Source: Marinospirillum alkaliphilum DSM 21637
GTDB taxonomy: Bacteria; Pseudomonadota; Gammaproteobacteria; Pseudomonadales; Halomonadaceae
DNA: 64,000 nucleotides
Direction of reading: 5' to 3'
NCBI RefSeq assembly: GCF_900119735.1
Contig: NZ_FPJW01000001.1
Span: 220,914 to 284,913, forward strand
Below the pieces are notes generated by a model. That model was not told the origin of the DNA and did not search any database. It saw nothing but the letters and a program-made list of their open reading frames with translations. Each line of letters begins with the position of its first letter. Position 1 is the stretch's first letter. A program made the position numbers and the translations under genes. Below, piece after piece: positions 13,550 through 23,753 of the stretch.

Positions 13550-15781
13550 GTGGTGCATAACAGGATCAATAAACTGCTGGTGGTGGGTCTGGGGCTGATT
13601 GGTGGTTCCGTGGCGCTGGCTGCACGTCGTGCCGGGTTTGCCGCTGAATACCTGGGGGTGGATCTGGCGCAGGATGAGCGTCAGGGTGCTCTCACTCTGG
13701 GGGTGGTGGATCGGGCCAGTGAATCCCTGGCCGAACTGGTGCCAGAAGCCGACCTGCTGGTGCTGGCGGTGCCGGTATTGGCCATGCAGCCGGTGTTGCA
13801 GGCCATCAAGCCGTTGTTAAAACCAACGGCGGTCATCACTGATGTGGGTTCCTGCAAGGCGGTGGTGCTGGATGCAGCAACGGCGGTGTTTGGCCAGTTG
13901 CCCCCCCGTTTTGTACTGGGCCACCCGATTGCCGGTGCGGAAAAAAGTGGTGTGCTGGCTGCGCGGGTGGAGCTGTTTGAACGCCGCAAGGTGATCCTGA
14001 CTCCTGCCCCCGATAATGACCCTCAGGCACTTGAGCTGGTTCGCCAACTCTGGACAGCCTGTGGTGCCGAAGTGCTGGAAATGGATGTGACGCAGCACGA
14101 TCAGGTGCTGGCACGCACCAGTCATTTGCCGCATCTGCTGGCTTTTTCACTGGTGGATACCCTGGCACGCCGGGACGAACGACTGGATATTTTCCGTTAT
14201 GCCGCCGGGGGGTTTCGTGACTTCACCCGCGTGGCTGCCAGTGATCCGGTGATGTGGCGTGATATTTTCCTGGCCAACCGGGATGCCACCCTGGATGCAC
14301 TGGACGAATTTCTCAACGGGGTGCAGCGACTGAAATCAGCCGTTGAATCCCGTGATGCGGAGGCGCTGGTGAGTATTTTCACCCGTGCCAAATCCGCCCG
14401 CGATTATTTTACTGCTTTGCTCAACGAGACGGGCTATCAGACCATGCAAAACAAGCGCATCAACTTTGTCACCCAGCCCGGCGGCGGTCCGGTTGCCGGT
14501 CAGATCCGGGTTCCCGGTGATAAATCCATTTCTCACCGCTCCATCATGCTGGGTGCTCTGGCCACCGGCATCACCCGGGTGAAGGGTTTTCTGGAAGGTG
14601 AAGACGCACTGGCAACCCTGCAGACCTTCCGCGATCTGGGGGTGCTGATTGAAGGCCCGCACAACGGCGAAGTGACCATTCACGGTGTTGGCATCAAGGG
14701 TCTGAAACAACCTCAGGGACCGCTGTATCTGGGCAACTCCGGTACTTCCATGCGCCTGCTGGCCGGTATTCTGGCAGCCCAGTCGTTTGATACCGAGCTG
14801 ACCGGTGATGCATCCCTGAGCAAGCGTCCGATGGGGCGGGTGGCTGATCCGCTGCGCCTGATGGGTGCCGAGATCGAAACCGCTGAAGGCGGACGTCCGC
14901 CGTTGAAAATCAAGGGTGGTCAAAAACTCAAGGGCATCACCTATGACCTGCCAATGGCTTCGGCTCAGGTGAAGTCTTGCCTGTTGCTGGCGGGTTTGTG
15001 GGCTGAGGGTGAAACCCGTGTCACTGAACCCGCCCCGACCCGTGACCATACCGAACGCATGTTGCAGGGTTTTGGTTATCCGGTGTTCAAGCAGGGTGCC
15101 ACTGCAGCCGTACAGGGTGGTGGTGAACTGACCGCCTGCGACATCGACATTCCGGCGGACATTTCCTCGGCAACCTTCTTTATGGTGGCCGCTGCCATCA
15201 GCCCCGGCAGTGATCTGACGCTGGAACACGTGGGCATCAACCCGACGCGTGATGGTGTGATCAATATCCTGCGCCTGATGGGCGCTGACCTGACCCTGTC
15301 CAATCAGCGTGAAGTGGGCGGTGAGCCGGTGGCCGACATCCGGGTGCGTTATGCGCCGCTGAAAGGCATCGATATTCCGGAAGATCAGGTACCGCTGGCG
15401 ATTGATGAGTTCCCGGCATTGTTCATTGCTGCCGCCTGTGCCGAAGGCACCACCCGCCTGCGCGGTGCTGAAGAACTGCGGGTGAAGGAATCCGACCGCA
15501 TTCAGGTGATGGCGGATGGTCTGCTGGCACTGGGTGTGGATTGCACCGTGGTGGATGATGGCATCGACATTCAGGGTAAGGGCAATGAAACCAATGTGTT
15601 TGGTTCGGCCAGCCTGCAATGCCACCACGACCACCGCATTGCCATGAGTTTTGCTGTGGCCGGTCTGCGGGCATCCGGCAGCATCACCATCGAAGACTGT
15701 GCCACTGTCAACACCTCCTTCCCCGGCTTTGCCGAACTGGCCCGCAGCGTGGGCCTGAAACTGGACGCCATCAGCGGCTGA
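13550..15781 (+). CDS. Fused prephenate dehydrogenase / EPSP synthase
   Basis: 743 residues, two enzymes in one chain. Residues 1-298 are TyrA (cyclohexadienyl/prephenate dehydrogenase): NAD-binding LLVVGLGLIGGSVA, VLGHPIAGAEKSG, RTSHLPHLLAF. From about residue 299, MQNKRINFVTQPGG begins AroA (3-phosphoshikimate 1-carboxyvinyltransferase): VPGDKSISHRSIML, YLGNSGTSMRLLAG, and ELRVKESDRIQVMADGL. The fusion is known in Pseudomonas and relatives. Start is GTG at 13550 (GTG at 13553 also possible), three bases after hisC. cmk and rpsA, the usual next genes, are absent. The 3' end overlaps the convergent transporter gene by 11 bases. Confidence 0.97.
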   Translation: MVHNRINKLLVVGLGLIGGSVALAARRAGFAAEYLGVDLAQDERQGALTLGVVDRASESLAELVPEADLLVLAVPVLAMQPVLQAIKPLLKPTAVITDVGSCKAVVLDAATAVFGQLPPRFVLGHPIAGAEKSGVLAARVELFERRKVILTPAPDNDPQALELVRQLWTACGAEVLEMDVTQHDQVLARTSHLPHLLAFSLVDTLARRDERLDIFRYAAGGFRDFTRVAASDPVMWRDIFLANRDATLDALDEFLNGVQRLKSAVESRDAEALVSIFTRAKSARDYFTALLNETGYQTMQNKRINFVTQPGGGPVAGQIRVPGDKSISHRSIMLGALATGITRVKGFLEGEDALATLQTFRDLGVLIEGPHNGEVTIHGVGIKGLKQPQGPLYLGNSGTSMRLLAGILAAQSFDTELTGDASLSKRPMGRVADPLRLMGAEIETAEGGRPPLKIKGGQKLKGITYDLPMASAQVKSCLLLAGLWAEGETRVTEPAPTRDHTERMLQGFGYPVFKQGATAAVQGGGELTACDIDIPADISSATFFMVAAAISPGSDLTLEHVGINPTRDGVINILRLMGADLTLSNQREVGGEPVADIRVRYAPLKGIDIPEDQVPLAIDEFPALFIAAACAEGTTRLRGAEELRVKESDRIQVMADGLLALGVDCTVVDDGIDIQGKGNETNVFGSASLQCHHDHRIAMSFAVAGLRASGSITIEDCATVNTSFPGFAELARSVGLKLDAISG

Positions 15782-16976
15782 CCAGTCTGGCTGAGGCATC
15801 GAGTTGCTGGGCGGTCTGGTCGGTGAGTTTCAGCCAGACCACCAGCAGGGTGCCCAGTGCCACAAAACCTCCGGCAATCCATAGCCCCGTGTTGTAGTGA
15901 CCGGACTGGGCCGCCAGCATGCCGGTTAGTGCCGGAGCAATCACCTGGGCACTGCCGTAAGACAGAGTCATTTTTCCCATCAGTTTGGCGGGTTTGGTGG
16001 GGTAAAGGCGACCGGCCATGGTCAGCACCAAGCTCACCGAACCAATAAAAGTGCCACCAAACAGCAGGGCACTGAACAGCACCACTGGCAGGCTGGGCTG
16101 GATCACCGGCAGCAGGATACCGGCAATCTGCAGCACCAGTGTCAGCAGCAGGGCATTCAGGTAACCGGTGAAACGGGCAATCAGATCCCACACCATCACG
16201 GCGGGTGCTGCTGCCAGCCCGATCAGTGCAAAAGCCATTGGCCCCATTCCCACCAGTTCCGGCTGTCGCTCCACAAAAGCCACAATAAAGGTGGCGGTGA
16301 TCACATAACCGTAACCGGCACAAAAATAAGCCGCCAGCATCAGTCCCATAAAACGCCGGGTTGGCGGATTGTCAGTCAGGGTGCTGCCACTGCTGGTCAG
16401 GCTGGCATTTTCCGGGCGTGGCAGCCACCGCCAGGCGGGAATGGCCAGCAACAACCCCAGGGCGGATAACCACAACCACTGGGCATCCCATTGCTGGCTG
16501 AGGTGCATCATCAACTCCACTGACAAGGCCGCCACCACAATGCCAAAACCAACGCCGGCAAAGTGAATGCCCAGTTCACCACGATGATGGTGACGTATCA
16601 GCCAGTTGAGGATCAGACCGGAGGCAATCAGCATCGAACCGGCACTGGATAATCCGGACAGATAACGCAGAATCACCCACAGCCAGAGGTTTTCGGTGAC
16701 TGCCATGGCCGCAGTGGTGATCACTGCCAGAATCAAACCAATGCGGTAGAGGGTGTCTTTTAATTTCAGGTCACTGATCGAGGCTGCCAGCAGGGCGCCA
16801 CTCATGTAACCCAGATAATTCACGGCGGCCAGCCAGCCGCCCACGGCATCACCCATCCAGGTCTGGTCCTGCATCACGGGTAACAGTGGGGTGTAGGCAA
16901 AACGGGCAATGCCAATGCAGAGGATCTGACTGAAAACACCAGCCAGCAGTACCCGCAAACGGGGGGACGGAAGCAT
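15771..16976 (-). CDS. MFS transporter, YbfB/YjiJ family
   Basis: 401 residues with twelve predicted membrane segments. LLAGVFSQILCIGIARFAYTPLLPVMQ is the typical opening of the YbfB/YjiJ branch of the major facilitator superfamily. Substrate is unknown. It converges on the tyrA::aroA gene with an 11-base tail-to-tail overlap. The Ser/Thr-rich stretch SLTSSGSTLTDNPPTRR at mid-protein is the usual central loop. The 240 bases upstream hold no gene, only an inverted repeat. Confidence 0.85.
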   Translation of the reverse strand: MLPSPRLRVLLAGVFSQILCIGIARFAYTPLLPVMQDQTWMGDAVGGWLAAVNYLGYMSGALLAASISDLKLKDTLYRIGLILAVITTAAMAVTENLWLWVILRYLSGLSSAGSMLIASGLILNWLIRHHHRGELGIHFAGVGFGIVVAALSVELMMHLSQQWDAQWLWLSALGLLLAIPAWRWLPRPENASLTSSGSTLTDNPPTRRFMGLMLAAYFCAGYGYVITATFIVAFVERQPELVGMGPMAFALIGLAAAPAVMVWDLIARFTGYLNALLLTLVLQIAGILLPVIQPSLPVVLFSALLFGGTFIGSVSLVLTMAGRLYPTKPAKLMGKMTLSYGSAQVIAPALTGMLAAQSGHYNTGLWIAGGFVALGTLLVVWLKLTDQTAQQLDASARLVSR

Positions 16977-17106
16977 GTTGGTTATCCTTATTATGGACTT
17001 CGCAGTCTACACGTTAAACCACTGGATGCGTTCCGCCAAGAGAGGTGATTGACTGGTGAGTATCAGGAACACCCTGATTAATTACTTTGCTGGCTTATAC
17101 CGTGTT

Positions 17107-17165
17107 GAAATTGGCTTCAAAATGCTCATTTACTCTGTGTAAACTCCACTTTTTCAGCCAATTTC
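17107..17165. repeat. 10-bp perfect inverted repeat in an intergenic gap
   Basis: GAAATTGGCT (17107-17116) and AGCCAATTTC (17156-17165) are perfect complements separated by 39 bases. They lie in the 240-base gap between sixA and the MFS gene, both on the minus strand. No T-run follows, so it is not an ordinary terminator. It could be a structured leader or the ends of a small degenerate mobile element; nothing else recognisable is in the gap. Confidence 0.5.
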
Positions 17166-17216
17166 GTCTTGCCTAACCTGCGCACGTGACATTAATCACA
17201 GGTTTCCTGGTATTAC

Positions 17217-17741
17217 TTATTGGCTTTTCTGATTCTCATCAGTATTGGCGGCATGAAGTTTGGGATAGTCAAACTGCAATAGCTTGCCGCATCCGGCGGT
17301 CAGTGTCGACCAGTGCTCCAGATCCAGTGACAGGTGGGCAAAAGCCGAGGTGGGAAAATAATCCATCGGCTGTCCACTGATCAGTGCCGTCAGATCACTG
17401 AGACCGGGGTTGTGGCCGACCAGCACCAGATGGTTGATTGCATCGGGTGTGTCCTGGAGCAGTTGCAGCAGGGTTTCAGCTGTTGCTTCATAAGCCTGAG
17501 GAGCTGCCAGGCATTGATCATCCTGCAACTGCCAGGCGCGAACCAGCGGTTCACGGGTCAGGCTGGTGCGCAGTGCCGGACTGAATAACAGGCGATCTGG
17601 CCTTGGCAGATGGTGGCTGGCACGTTCTGCCAGTCCGGGCAGATCACGTTGTCCGCGTTTGTTCAATGGACGGTCAAAGTCACAGAGACCGGCTTCTTTC
17701 CAGCTGGATTTGGCGTGGCGGATCAAGGTCAGGTATTTCAT
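17217..17741 (-). CDS. sixA: SixA-like phosphohistidine phosphatase
   Basis: 174 residues of the histidine phosphatase superfamily: LTLIRHAKSSW (catalytic RHxK/RHG-type histidine near residue 8), NKRGQRDLPGLAE, and the second histidine in LVLVGHNPGLSDL. SixA removes phosphate from histidine residues; in E. coli its target is the NPr protein of PTS-Ntr. That is notable because ptsO and ptsN are in this window. Start at 17741 with AAGGA upstream; the frame extends to 17789 but without a site. Confidence 0.85.
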   Translation of the reverse strand: MKYLTLIRHAKSSWKEAGLCDFDRPLNKRGQRDLPGLAERASHHLPRPDRLLFSPALRTSLTREPLVRAWQLQDDQCLAAPQAYEATAETLLQLLQDTPDAINHLVLVGHNPGLSDLTALISGQPMDYFPTSAFAHLSLDLEHWSTLTAGCGKLLQFDYPKLHAANTDENQKSQ

Positions 17742-17871
17742 TGCAGTGATTCCTTCAGGAAAGCGGTTCTGTCGTTGTATCTGTACCAAACATACACCAT
17801 AAAAACCTTCAGGCGTTAATCAGCATCAGGGAGTAGAATAGACTCATCATTCCATTTTTTCGGAGCGAAGC

Positions 17872-18816
17872 ATGCGGTTTCTGATTCTGGGTGCCGGTGG
17901 CATCGGTTGTTATTACGGGGCGCGTCTGCAGCAAGCCGGGCATCAGGTGGTGTATGTGGCGCGCGGTGAACACCTGAGAGCCATGCAGCAACAAGGCCTG
18001 AAGGTTGAGCATGAAAGTTTTCGTTTTGAAGCACCGGTGACTGCGGTGGATGAAGCTGCCCTGCTGGCAGATTACAGCGTTACGGATTTTGACCTGCTGC
18101 TGGTGTGTTTTAAATCTCAGGACACGGCTGCCTGGCTTGATCGTTGTCGTGACTGGTTACTGGCAGGTGCCACTCCACTGTTGTCGCTGCAGAACGGGGT
18201 GGATAATGAACCGGAGCTGGAGGCTGTGGTGGGTACTTCACGCACCCTGGGCGGTATTGCCCTGCGTATTGGTGGGCATATTGAAGCGCCGGGTGTGATC
18301 ACAGCCAGTGGTCCGGCACAGATCATTTTTGGTGCCTGGCCGGATCAGACCAGTGGTCAGGTGCCGACCGACCAGTTGCAGGCCTTTGATCAGGCATTCC
18401 AGCAGGCGGGGATTCCTTCCCGCATCAGTGACCGGATTGCGGTGGAATTGTGGCGCAAGCTGATGCTCAACAATGCCGTGAATCCTTTGTCAGCTCTGAC
18501 GCGACTGGATACCCAGACGCTCAGTACTCACCCCTTGTTTGGTGCTTCTGTGTATCAGTTGATGCAGGAAACGGCAGCCATTGCTGCTGCTGAAGGCCTG
18601 CCGATCGGTCAGCAGGATGTTGAGGAAATGTATCAATTGATCTGCAATTTTGATGGCATCAAAACCTCAATGCTGGTGGATCTGGAAAAAGGGCGTCCGC
18701 TGGAGCTGGATGGTATCAGTGGCACGCTGCTGAAGCGTGGTAAACGCCTGGCGATTAACACCCCGATGACAGCGCTGGTGTATGGTCTGCTCAGTCAGCA
18801 GCAGGAGTGCCATTGA
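17872..18816 (+). CDS. panE: 2-Dehydropantoate 2-reductase
   Basis: 314 residues. The NADPH-binding loop LILGAGGIGCYYGARL is at the N-terminus, LLVCFKSQDT and LLSLQNGVDNE follow, and the catalytic lysine region is WRKLMLNNAVNPLSALT. It reduces ketopantoate to pantoate in coenzyme A synthesis. GGAG seven bases upstream supports the start. The stop codon abuts the rarD start. Family ketopantoate/pantoate reductases sometimes have other substrates, so the name is likely, not certain. Confidence 0.88.
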   Translation: MRFLILGAGGIGCYYGARLQQAGHQVVYVARGEHLRAMQQQGLKVEHESFRFEAPVTAVDEAALLADYSVTDFDLLLVCFKSQDTAAWLDRCRDWLLAGATPLLSLQNGVDNEPELEAVVGTSRTLGGIALRIGGHIEAPGVITASGPAQIIFGAWPDQTSGQVPTDQLQAFDQAFQQAGIPSRISDRIAVELWRKLMLNNAVNPLSALTRLDTQTLSTHPLFGASVYQLMQETAAIAAAEGLPIGQQDVEEMYQLICNFDGIKTSMLVDLEKGRPLELDGISGTLLKRGKRLAINTPMTALVYGLLSQQQECH

Positions 18817-19695
18817 ATGCAGGGTTTGTGGCTGGCAGTGGCTGCTTATGTGATCTGGGGTTGTTTCCCGCTGTTTTTCAGTCTGCTGAACAGTGTTGCG
18901 GCGGGTGAAGTGTTGGCACACCGGGTGATCTGGTCACTGCTGGCAACCCTGCTGATCATCCTGCTGATGAAACGCAGGCAGCAGTTGTGGCAGCTGCTTC
19001 AGCAACCTCGTGCGCTGGGTTGGCTGGCAGTGACATCACTGCTGATCGGTTCCAACTGGCTGATTTTCATCTGGTCGGTCGGTCAGCAGCGGGTGATGGA
19101 AGCCAGTCTGGGGTATTTCATGACCCCGCTGGTCAGCCTGGTGCTGGCGCGGATTCTGCTGAAAGAGAAACTGCACATCTGGCAGGCGCTGGCGGGCTGG
19201 CTGGCAGCTGCAGCTGTGTTGTGGGAACTGTACAGTCTGGGCAGTCTGCCGTGGATTCCCTTGTCTCTGGCGCTGACTTTCGGGTTCTATGGTCTGGTGC
19301 GTAAACAACAGCCAGTGGATGGCATGCTGGGGCTGACGGTGGAAACCCTGTGGATGCTGCCTGTGGCGATGATGTGGCTGGGCTGGATGTTGTGGGCAGG
19401 GCAGAACCTGCAGTTTGGCGAATCCATGCAGTTGTCCCTGTTGTTGATGGCTTCCGGGGTGGTGACTGCCACACCCTTGCTGTTATTTGCTGCTGCGGCC
19501 CAACGACTGGATCTGTCGGTGGTGGGTTTCATCATGTACATCAACCCGACCATGCAGTTTATTTCAGCGGTGCTGATTCTGAATGAAGACTACCCGCCAC
19601 AGCGCCTGATCACCTTTGCTCTGATCTGGGCAGCGATGCTGTTGTTCATGTGGGGGCTGTGGCAAGCACGGCGGCAGCTTGCCTCAGCTCCCTGA
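18817..19695 (+). CDS. rarD: EamA/RarD family transporter
   Basis: 292 residues, about ten membrane segments. Opening LWLAVAAYVIWGCFPLFFSLL and GSNWLIFIWSVGQQRVMEASLGYFMTPLVS are diagnostic of the RarD branch of the drug/metabolite transporter superfamily. Substrate is not known (chloramphenicol resistance has been linked to RarD proteins). Cotranscribed with panE without a gap. The 3' end is four bases from the convergent slipin gene. Confidence 0.9.
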   Translation: MQGLWLAVAAYVIWGCFPLFFSLLNSVAAGEVLAHRVIWSLLATLLIILLMKRRQQLWQLLQQPRALGWLAVTSLLIGSNWLIFIWSVGQQRVMEASLGYFMTPLVSLVLARILLKEKLHIWQALAGWLAAAAVLWELYSLGSLPWIPLSLALTFGFYGLVRKQQPVDGMLGLTVETLWMLPVAMMWLGWMLWAGQNLQFGESMQLSLLLMASGVVTATPLLLFAAAAQRLDLSVVGFIMYINPTMQFISAVLILNEDYPPQRLITFALIWAAMLLFMWGLWQARRQLASAP

Positions 19696-19698
19696 CAT

Positions 19699-20460
19699 TT
19701 ACTCCTTCGGTGGTTTTGGCCGCATGCTGCGAAAGGCGTCCATCAGTTCAATCGGTAGCGGAAAGACAATGGTGGAGGAGTTTTTATTGCCCATGTCATT
19801 GAGGGTCTGCAGGTAACGCAGCTGCAGTGCAGCCGGGTTGCCTGACATCACATGGGCGGCCTCCACCAGCTTCTGGGAGGCCTGCAGTTCACCTTCGGCA
19901 TGAATGATCTTGGCACGACGTTCACGTTCAGCTTCAGCCTGACGGGCGATGGCACGGATCATGTTTTCGTTCAGATCAATGTGTTTGATTTCAACATTGG
20001 CCACCTTGATGCCCCAGTCCTCTGTCTGGACATCAAGAATTTCCTGAATGTCATCATTCAGCTTGTCGCGTTCGGACAGCATTTCATCCAGTTCGTGTTT
20101 GCCCAGTACCGAGCGGAGCGTAGTCTGTGCAAGTTGGCTGGTGGCAACCACGAAATTTTCTACCTGAATGATGGCTTTCTCCGGATCAACCACTCGGAAA
20201 TAGAGCACTGCGTTGACCTTTACCGTGACGTTGTCCTGCGAAATCACATCCTGTTCCGGGACGTCCATGGTGATGACGCGCAGATCGACCACATCCATTT
20301 TCTGCAGGCCGGGAATTACAATGACCAGTCCGGGGCCTTTGACACGTTGGAAGCGTCCGAGGAAAAAAACCACCCCGCGCTTGTATTCCGGCAGGATGCG
20401 GATGGATGCAGCCAGCAGCATCAATACCAGAGCCAGCGGGGTGAGGTAACTGAATAGCAT
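19699..20460 (-). CDS. Slipin-type SPFH/Band 7 membrane protein
   Basis: 253 residues: one N-terminal membrane hairpin ([18 protein letters not shown]), then the SPFH domain ([48 protein letters not shown]) and a C-terminal coiled coil ([27 protein letters not shown]). Slipins form oligomers in membrane microdomains and are cleaved by NfeD-type proteases. It follows nfeD by two bases, the classic NfeD1b-slipin operon. Confidence 0.92.
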   Translation of the reverse strand: MLFSYLTPLALVLMLLAASIRILPEYKRGVVFFLGRFQRVKGPGLVIVIPGLQKMDVVDLRVITMDVPEQDVISQDNVTVKVNAVLYFRVVDPEKAIIQVENFVVATSQLAQTTLRSVLGKHELDEMLSERDKLNDDIQEILDVQTEDWGIKVANVEIKHIDLNENMIRAIARQAEAERERRAKIIHAEGELQASQKLVEAAHVMSGNPAALQLRYLQTLNDMGNKNSSTIVFPLPIELMDAFRSMRPKPPKE

Positions 20461-20462
20461 GA

Positions 20463-21881
20463 TCAGACTCCTTCAAGGGTTGAATCGAGCAAAGTGACCT
20501 GCAGGGTTAATCCCTGCAGGCCGGTGATTTTTAATGGCTGGCCAGCCTGTACTGGAACCTTGCTGACGGCTTTCCATATTTCACCGTGCAGGCGGACACG
20601 ACCGGTATGTTCAAAATTTTCCATTGCCACACAGGTTTCTCCGGTCATGGCTTCTTCACCAGTTCGGGGTCGACGCCTTCGCAGTTGGGTAAAGCGGGTC
20701 ACAATCCACAGCAGAAACACCCCGGCAGCCAGGGCAGTTCCACCGATCAATGGTAGGGACACTGCCAGCTCAACACTGTCCATCAGCATGATGGAACCGG
20801 CAACAAACGCAGCGATGCCTCCCACACCCAGAATACCGAAGCTGGGTATGAAGGCTTCTGCCACGATCAGGATCAGACCAAGGAACACAAGAGCAAGTCC
20901 GGCATAGTTCACGGGGAGTACCTGGAAAGCATAAAGGGCCAGCAGCAGGCACAGGGCACCCAGGGTGCCGGGAACCAGACTGCCAGGGTTGGAGAACTCA
21001 AAAATGAGGCCGTAAAAACCGAGGATCAATAAAAAATAGGCCACACTGGGATCACTGATCACCGATAACAGCCGGGTACGCCAGTCAGGGTCCAGTCGTT
21101 CCAGCAGCAGCCCGCCGGTGTCGAGGGTCAGGCGGCGGCCTTCAGCCATCACCACTTCACGCCCATGCAGCTGATCCAGCAGTTCGGCAGTGTTGTAAGC
21201 GAGCAGGTCAATCACCTGCTGCTGCAGTGCTTCCCTTGCGGTCAGGCTGACCGCATCACGCACTGCAGCTTCAGCCCAGTCAGCGTTACGCCCATGGCGT
21301 TCAGCCAGGTTGCGAATGGTACTGACAGCATCCTCCAGCACCTTGCGTTCCATGGCTGTACTGCCGCGGCGTTTGCCTGTTTCATCGGTGGTTTGCTGAT
21401 CCTGGTCCTTTTGCTGCTGGTCGGATTCCGTCTCCTGGCCGGGCAAACCACCACCCATGCTGACCGGAGTGGCTGAACCCAGGTGGGTATTGGGAGCCAT
21501 GGCTGCAACATGACTGGCGTAAAGCAGATAGGTTCCGGCACTGGCTGCCCTTGCACCTTCCGGAGCCACCCAGGTGACCACCGGTACCGGGCTGGCCAGT
21601 ATCAGGGCAATCATGTCACGGGTGGCGGCATCCAGACCACCGGGGGTATCCAGTTGCATGATCAGCAGGCGGGCCTGTTGTTTTTCAGCCTGCTGCAGGC
21701 CGCGGCGCAGGTATTCAGTCGCCGCCGGGGTGATGGCACCTTTCATCTGTAGCAGCAGAGCTGTCGGGGCATCCTGTCGAGCTGGGCTGGCTTGGGTGCT
21801 TGTTAGGCTGCTGGCTAGCAACAGGATCATTCCACTAAACAGTAACACCAGTGGTAAAGATCTGAACAATGAACGGTTCAT
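20463..21881 (-). CDS. NfeD1b-type membrane serine protease
   Basis: 472 residues. Signal peptide or first membrane helix at 8-26, ClpP-class S49-like protease domain ([44 protein letters not shown] with the nucleophile Ser114), four to five membrane helices at about 275-400, and a C-terminal OB-fold NfeD domain ([25 protein letters not shown]). In archaeal homologues it cleaves the partner slipin. A Q-rich, low-complexity insert (about 165-185) follows the protease core. Confidence 0.92.
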   Translation of the reverse strand: MNRSLFRSLPLVLLFSGMILLLASSLTSTQASPARQDAPTALLLQMKGAITPAATEYLRRGLQQAEKQQARLLIMQLDTPGGLDAATRDMIALILASPVPVVTWVAPEGARAASAGTYLLYASHVAAMAPNTHLGSATPVSMGGGLPGQETESDQQQKDQDQQTTDETGKRRGSTAMERKVLEDAVSTIRNLAERHGRNADWAEAAVRDAVSLTAREALQQQVIDLLAYNTAELLDQLHGREVVMAEGRRLTLDTGGLLLERLDPDWRTRLLSVISDPSVAYFLLILGFYGLIFEFSNPGSLVPGTLGALCLLLALYAFQVLPVNYAGLALVFLGLILIVAEAFIPSFGILGVGGIAAFVAGSIMLMDSVELAVSLPLIGGTALAAGVFLLWIVTRFTQLRRRRPRTGEEAMTGETCVAMENFEHTGRVRLHGEIWKAVSKVPVQAGQPLKITGLQGLTLQVTLLDSTLEGV

Positions 21882-22002
21882 CAGTAACTCCTGAAATTTC
21901 TGTCTTCATCCTAGTTGAAAGCGCAGGGCTTTGCCTTCATATCTGTTAGAATGGTCAGTCTTCTGCCTGAATACTCTTCTGCACTCCAATAAAGTCGAGA
22001 CA

Positions 22003-22962
22003 ATGAAAGCACTTACCATCAGTAATCTTCAGAAAACCTATGACAACGGACACGAGGCCTTGAAAGGCATCAGTCTGGACGTTGCCGAAGGTGATTTTTT
22101 TGCCCTGCTCGGACCTAATGGTGCCGGTAAATCCACCACACTGGGTATTGTCTGCTCTCTGGTTCGCAAATCGGCAGGCAAGGTCAGCATTTTTGGTGTC
22201 GACATCGATCAGGATTTTGCCCTTGCCAAACAATTGATTGGTGTGGTGCCCCAGGAGTTCAATTTCAGTGTCTTTGAGAAGGTGGAAGACATAGTGCTGA
22301 CGGCGGCCGGTTACCAGGGCTTGACTCAGGCTCAGGCGCGCCCGCGGACCGAACAATTGCTGCGCGATCTGGGGCTGTGGGAAAAGCGCAAACAGCAAGC
22401 GCGGATGTTGTCCGGTGGCATGAAGCGCCGTCTGATGATTGCCAGGGCGCTGGTGCATAACCCTAAATTGCTGATTCTCGACGAACCCACTGCCGGTGTG
22501 GACATCGAATTGCGTCGCTCCATGTGGAGTTTCATGCAGGAAATCAATCGTCAGGGCACCACCATCATTCTGACCACTCACTACCTGGAAGAAGCGGAGA
22601 ACCTGTGCCGCAACATTGCCATCATCGACAAGGGTGAAATCGTCAAGAACACCAGTATGAAAGCCCTGTTGAGTGAGCTGAACAGCGAAACCTTTGTGTT
22701 GGACTTGACCCAGCCGGTACAGGCTGCACCTCAGTTGGATGCCTTTGTCAGCCGCTTAAAGGATGATCACACGCTGGAGGTGGAAGTGCGCAAGGGACAG
22801 AGCATCAGCCAGGTGTTTTCTGCCTTGCAGCAGCAAGGCATTGAGGTATTGAGCCTGCGCAACAAGGCCAACCGACTGGAAGAACTCTTTGTATCACTGG
22901 TGGAAAAAACCGCCGCCAGTGATTTTAAAGCGGACCAACCGACTGCAAAAGTGAGCACCTGA
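22003..22962 (+). CDS. ABC-2 type exporter ATPase, YadG-like
   Basis: 319 residues. Walker A GPNGAGKST, signature LSGGMKRRLMIARAL, Walker B LLILDEPTAGVD and the switch TTHYLEEAENLC. The sequence resembles E. coli YadG. It overlaps the permease gene by one base. The start at 22003 is chosen because ALTISNLQKTYDNGHEAL begins as in homologues; an open frame to 21931 lacks a ribosome site. Transported substrate is unknown. A C-terminal domain of about 80 residues follows the ATPase core, as in YadG. Confidence 0.9.
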   Translation: MKALTISNLQKTYDNGHEALKGISLDVAEGDFFALLGPNGAGKSTTLGIVCSLVRKSAGKVSIFGVDIDQDFALAKQLIGVVPQEFNFSVFEKVEDIVLTAAGYQGLTQAQARPRTEQLLRDLGLWEKRKQQARMLSGGMKRRLMIARALVHNPKLLILDEPTAGVDIELRRSMWSFMQEINRQGTTIILTTHYLEEAENLCRNIAIIDKGEIVKNTSMKALLSELNSETFVLDLTQPVQAAPQLDAFVSRLKDDHTLEVEVRKGQSISQVFSALQQQGIEVLSLRNKANRLEELFVSLVEKTAASDFKADQPTAKVST

Positions 22963-23738
22963 TGAATCCTGCACGTCTTTACTGGGTTGCCTTCACCACC
23001 ATCCTGATCAAGGAAGTGCGGCGTTTCACCCGCATCTGGGCCCAGACCTTGTTGCCACCAGCCATCACCATGGCGCTGTATTTTGTGATTTTCGGCAACC
23101 TGATTGGTACCCGTATTGGTGAGATGGGCGGTTTCACCTACATGCAGTTCATCATGCCCGGACTGATCATGATGTCGGTGATCACCAACAGCTATTCCAA
23201 TGTGACGTCTTCCTTTTTCAGCAGCAAGTTTCAGAAGTCGGTGGAAGAAATGCTGGTGGCACCGGTGCCTGGCTGGGTGATTTTGGGTGGTTATGTGCTG
23301 GGTGGTGTGGCGCGCGGCTTGCTGGTGGGCCTGATTGTGACGCTGCTGGCGCTGTTTTTCACCGAGCTGACCGTCCACAACCTGTTTGTCACCATGACCG
23401 TGGTGTTTCTCACGGCGGTGCTGTTTGCCATTGGCGGGTTCATCAATGCGCTGTTTGCCCGGTCTTTTGATGACATTGCCATCATTCCGACCTTTGTGCT
23501 GACACCGCTGACTTATCTGGGTGGGGTATTTTATTCGATCCAGTTGCTGCCGGACTTCTGGCAGGGTGTGTCACTGCTGAACCCGGTGCTTTATATGGTC
23601 AACACTTTCCGTTATGGCATTCTGGGGGTTTCAGACATCAACCACTGGGCGGCGCTGGGCACCATCGGGCTGTTCATTCTGGTGTTGTTTTCGCTGGCAC
23701 TCTGGTTGCTGGAGCGAGGGCGGGGTATCCGTCAGTAA
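22962..23738 (+). CDS. ABC-2 type exporter permease, YadH-like
   Basis: 258 residues with six membrane segments. RFTRIWAQTLLPPAITMALY, GNLIGTRIGEMGGFTYMQFI and FDDIAIIPTFVLTPLTYLGGVFYS are close to E. coli YadH. Pairs with the ATPase upstream; ATGA-type overlap of one base. Substrate is unknown. Confidence 0.9.
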   Translation: MNPARLYWVAFTTILIKEVRRFTRIWAQTLLPPAITMALYFVIFGNLIGTRIGEMGGFTYMQFIMPGLIMMSVITNSYSNVTSSFFSSKFQKSVEEMLVAPVPGWVILGGYVLGGVARGLLVGLIVTLLALFFTELTVHNLFVTMTVVFLTAVLFAIGGFINALFARSFDDIAIIPTFVLTPLTYLGGVFYSIQLLPDFWQGVSLLNPVLYMVNTFRYGILGVSDINHWAALGTIGLFILVLFSLALWLLERGRGIRQ

Positions 23739-23753
23739 TACCCCGCAACGGGA

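Noticed and set aside
14336-15799. Long open frame antisense to tyrA::aroA (487 codons)
   Set aside because: It mirrors the codon bias of the coding strand, has no family features and no ribosome site; the sense protein is certain.
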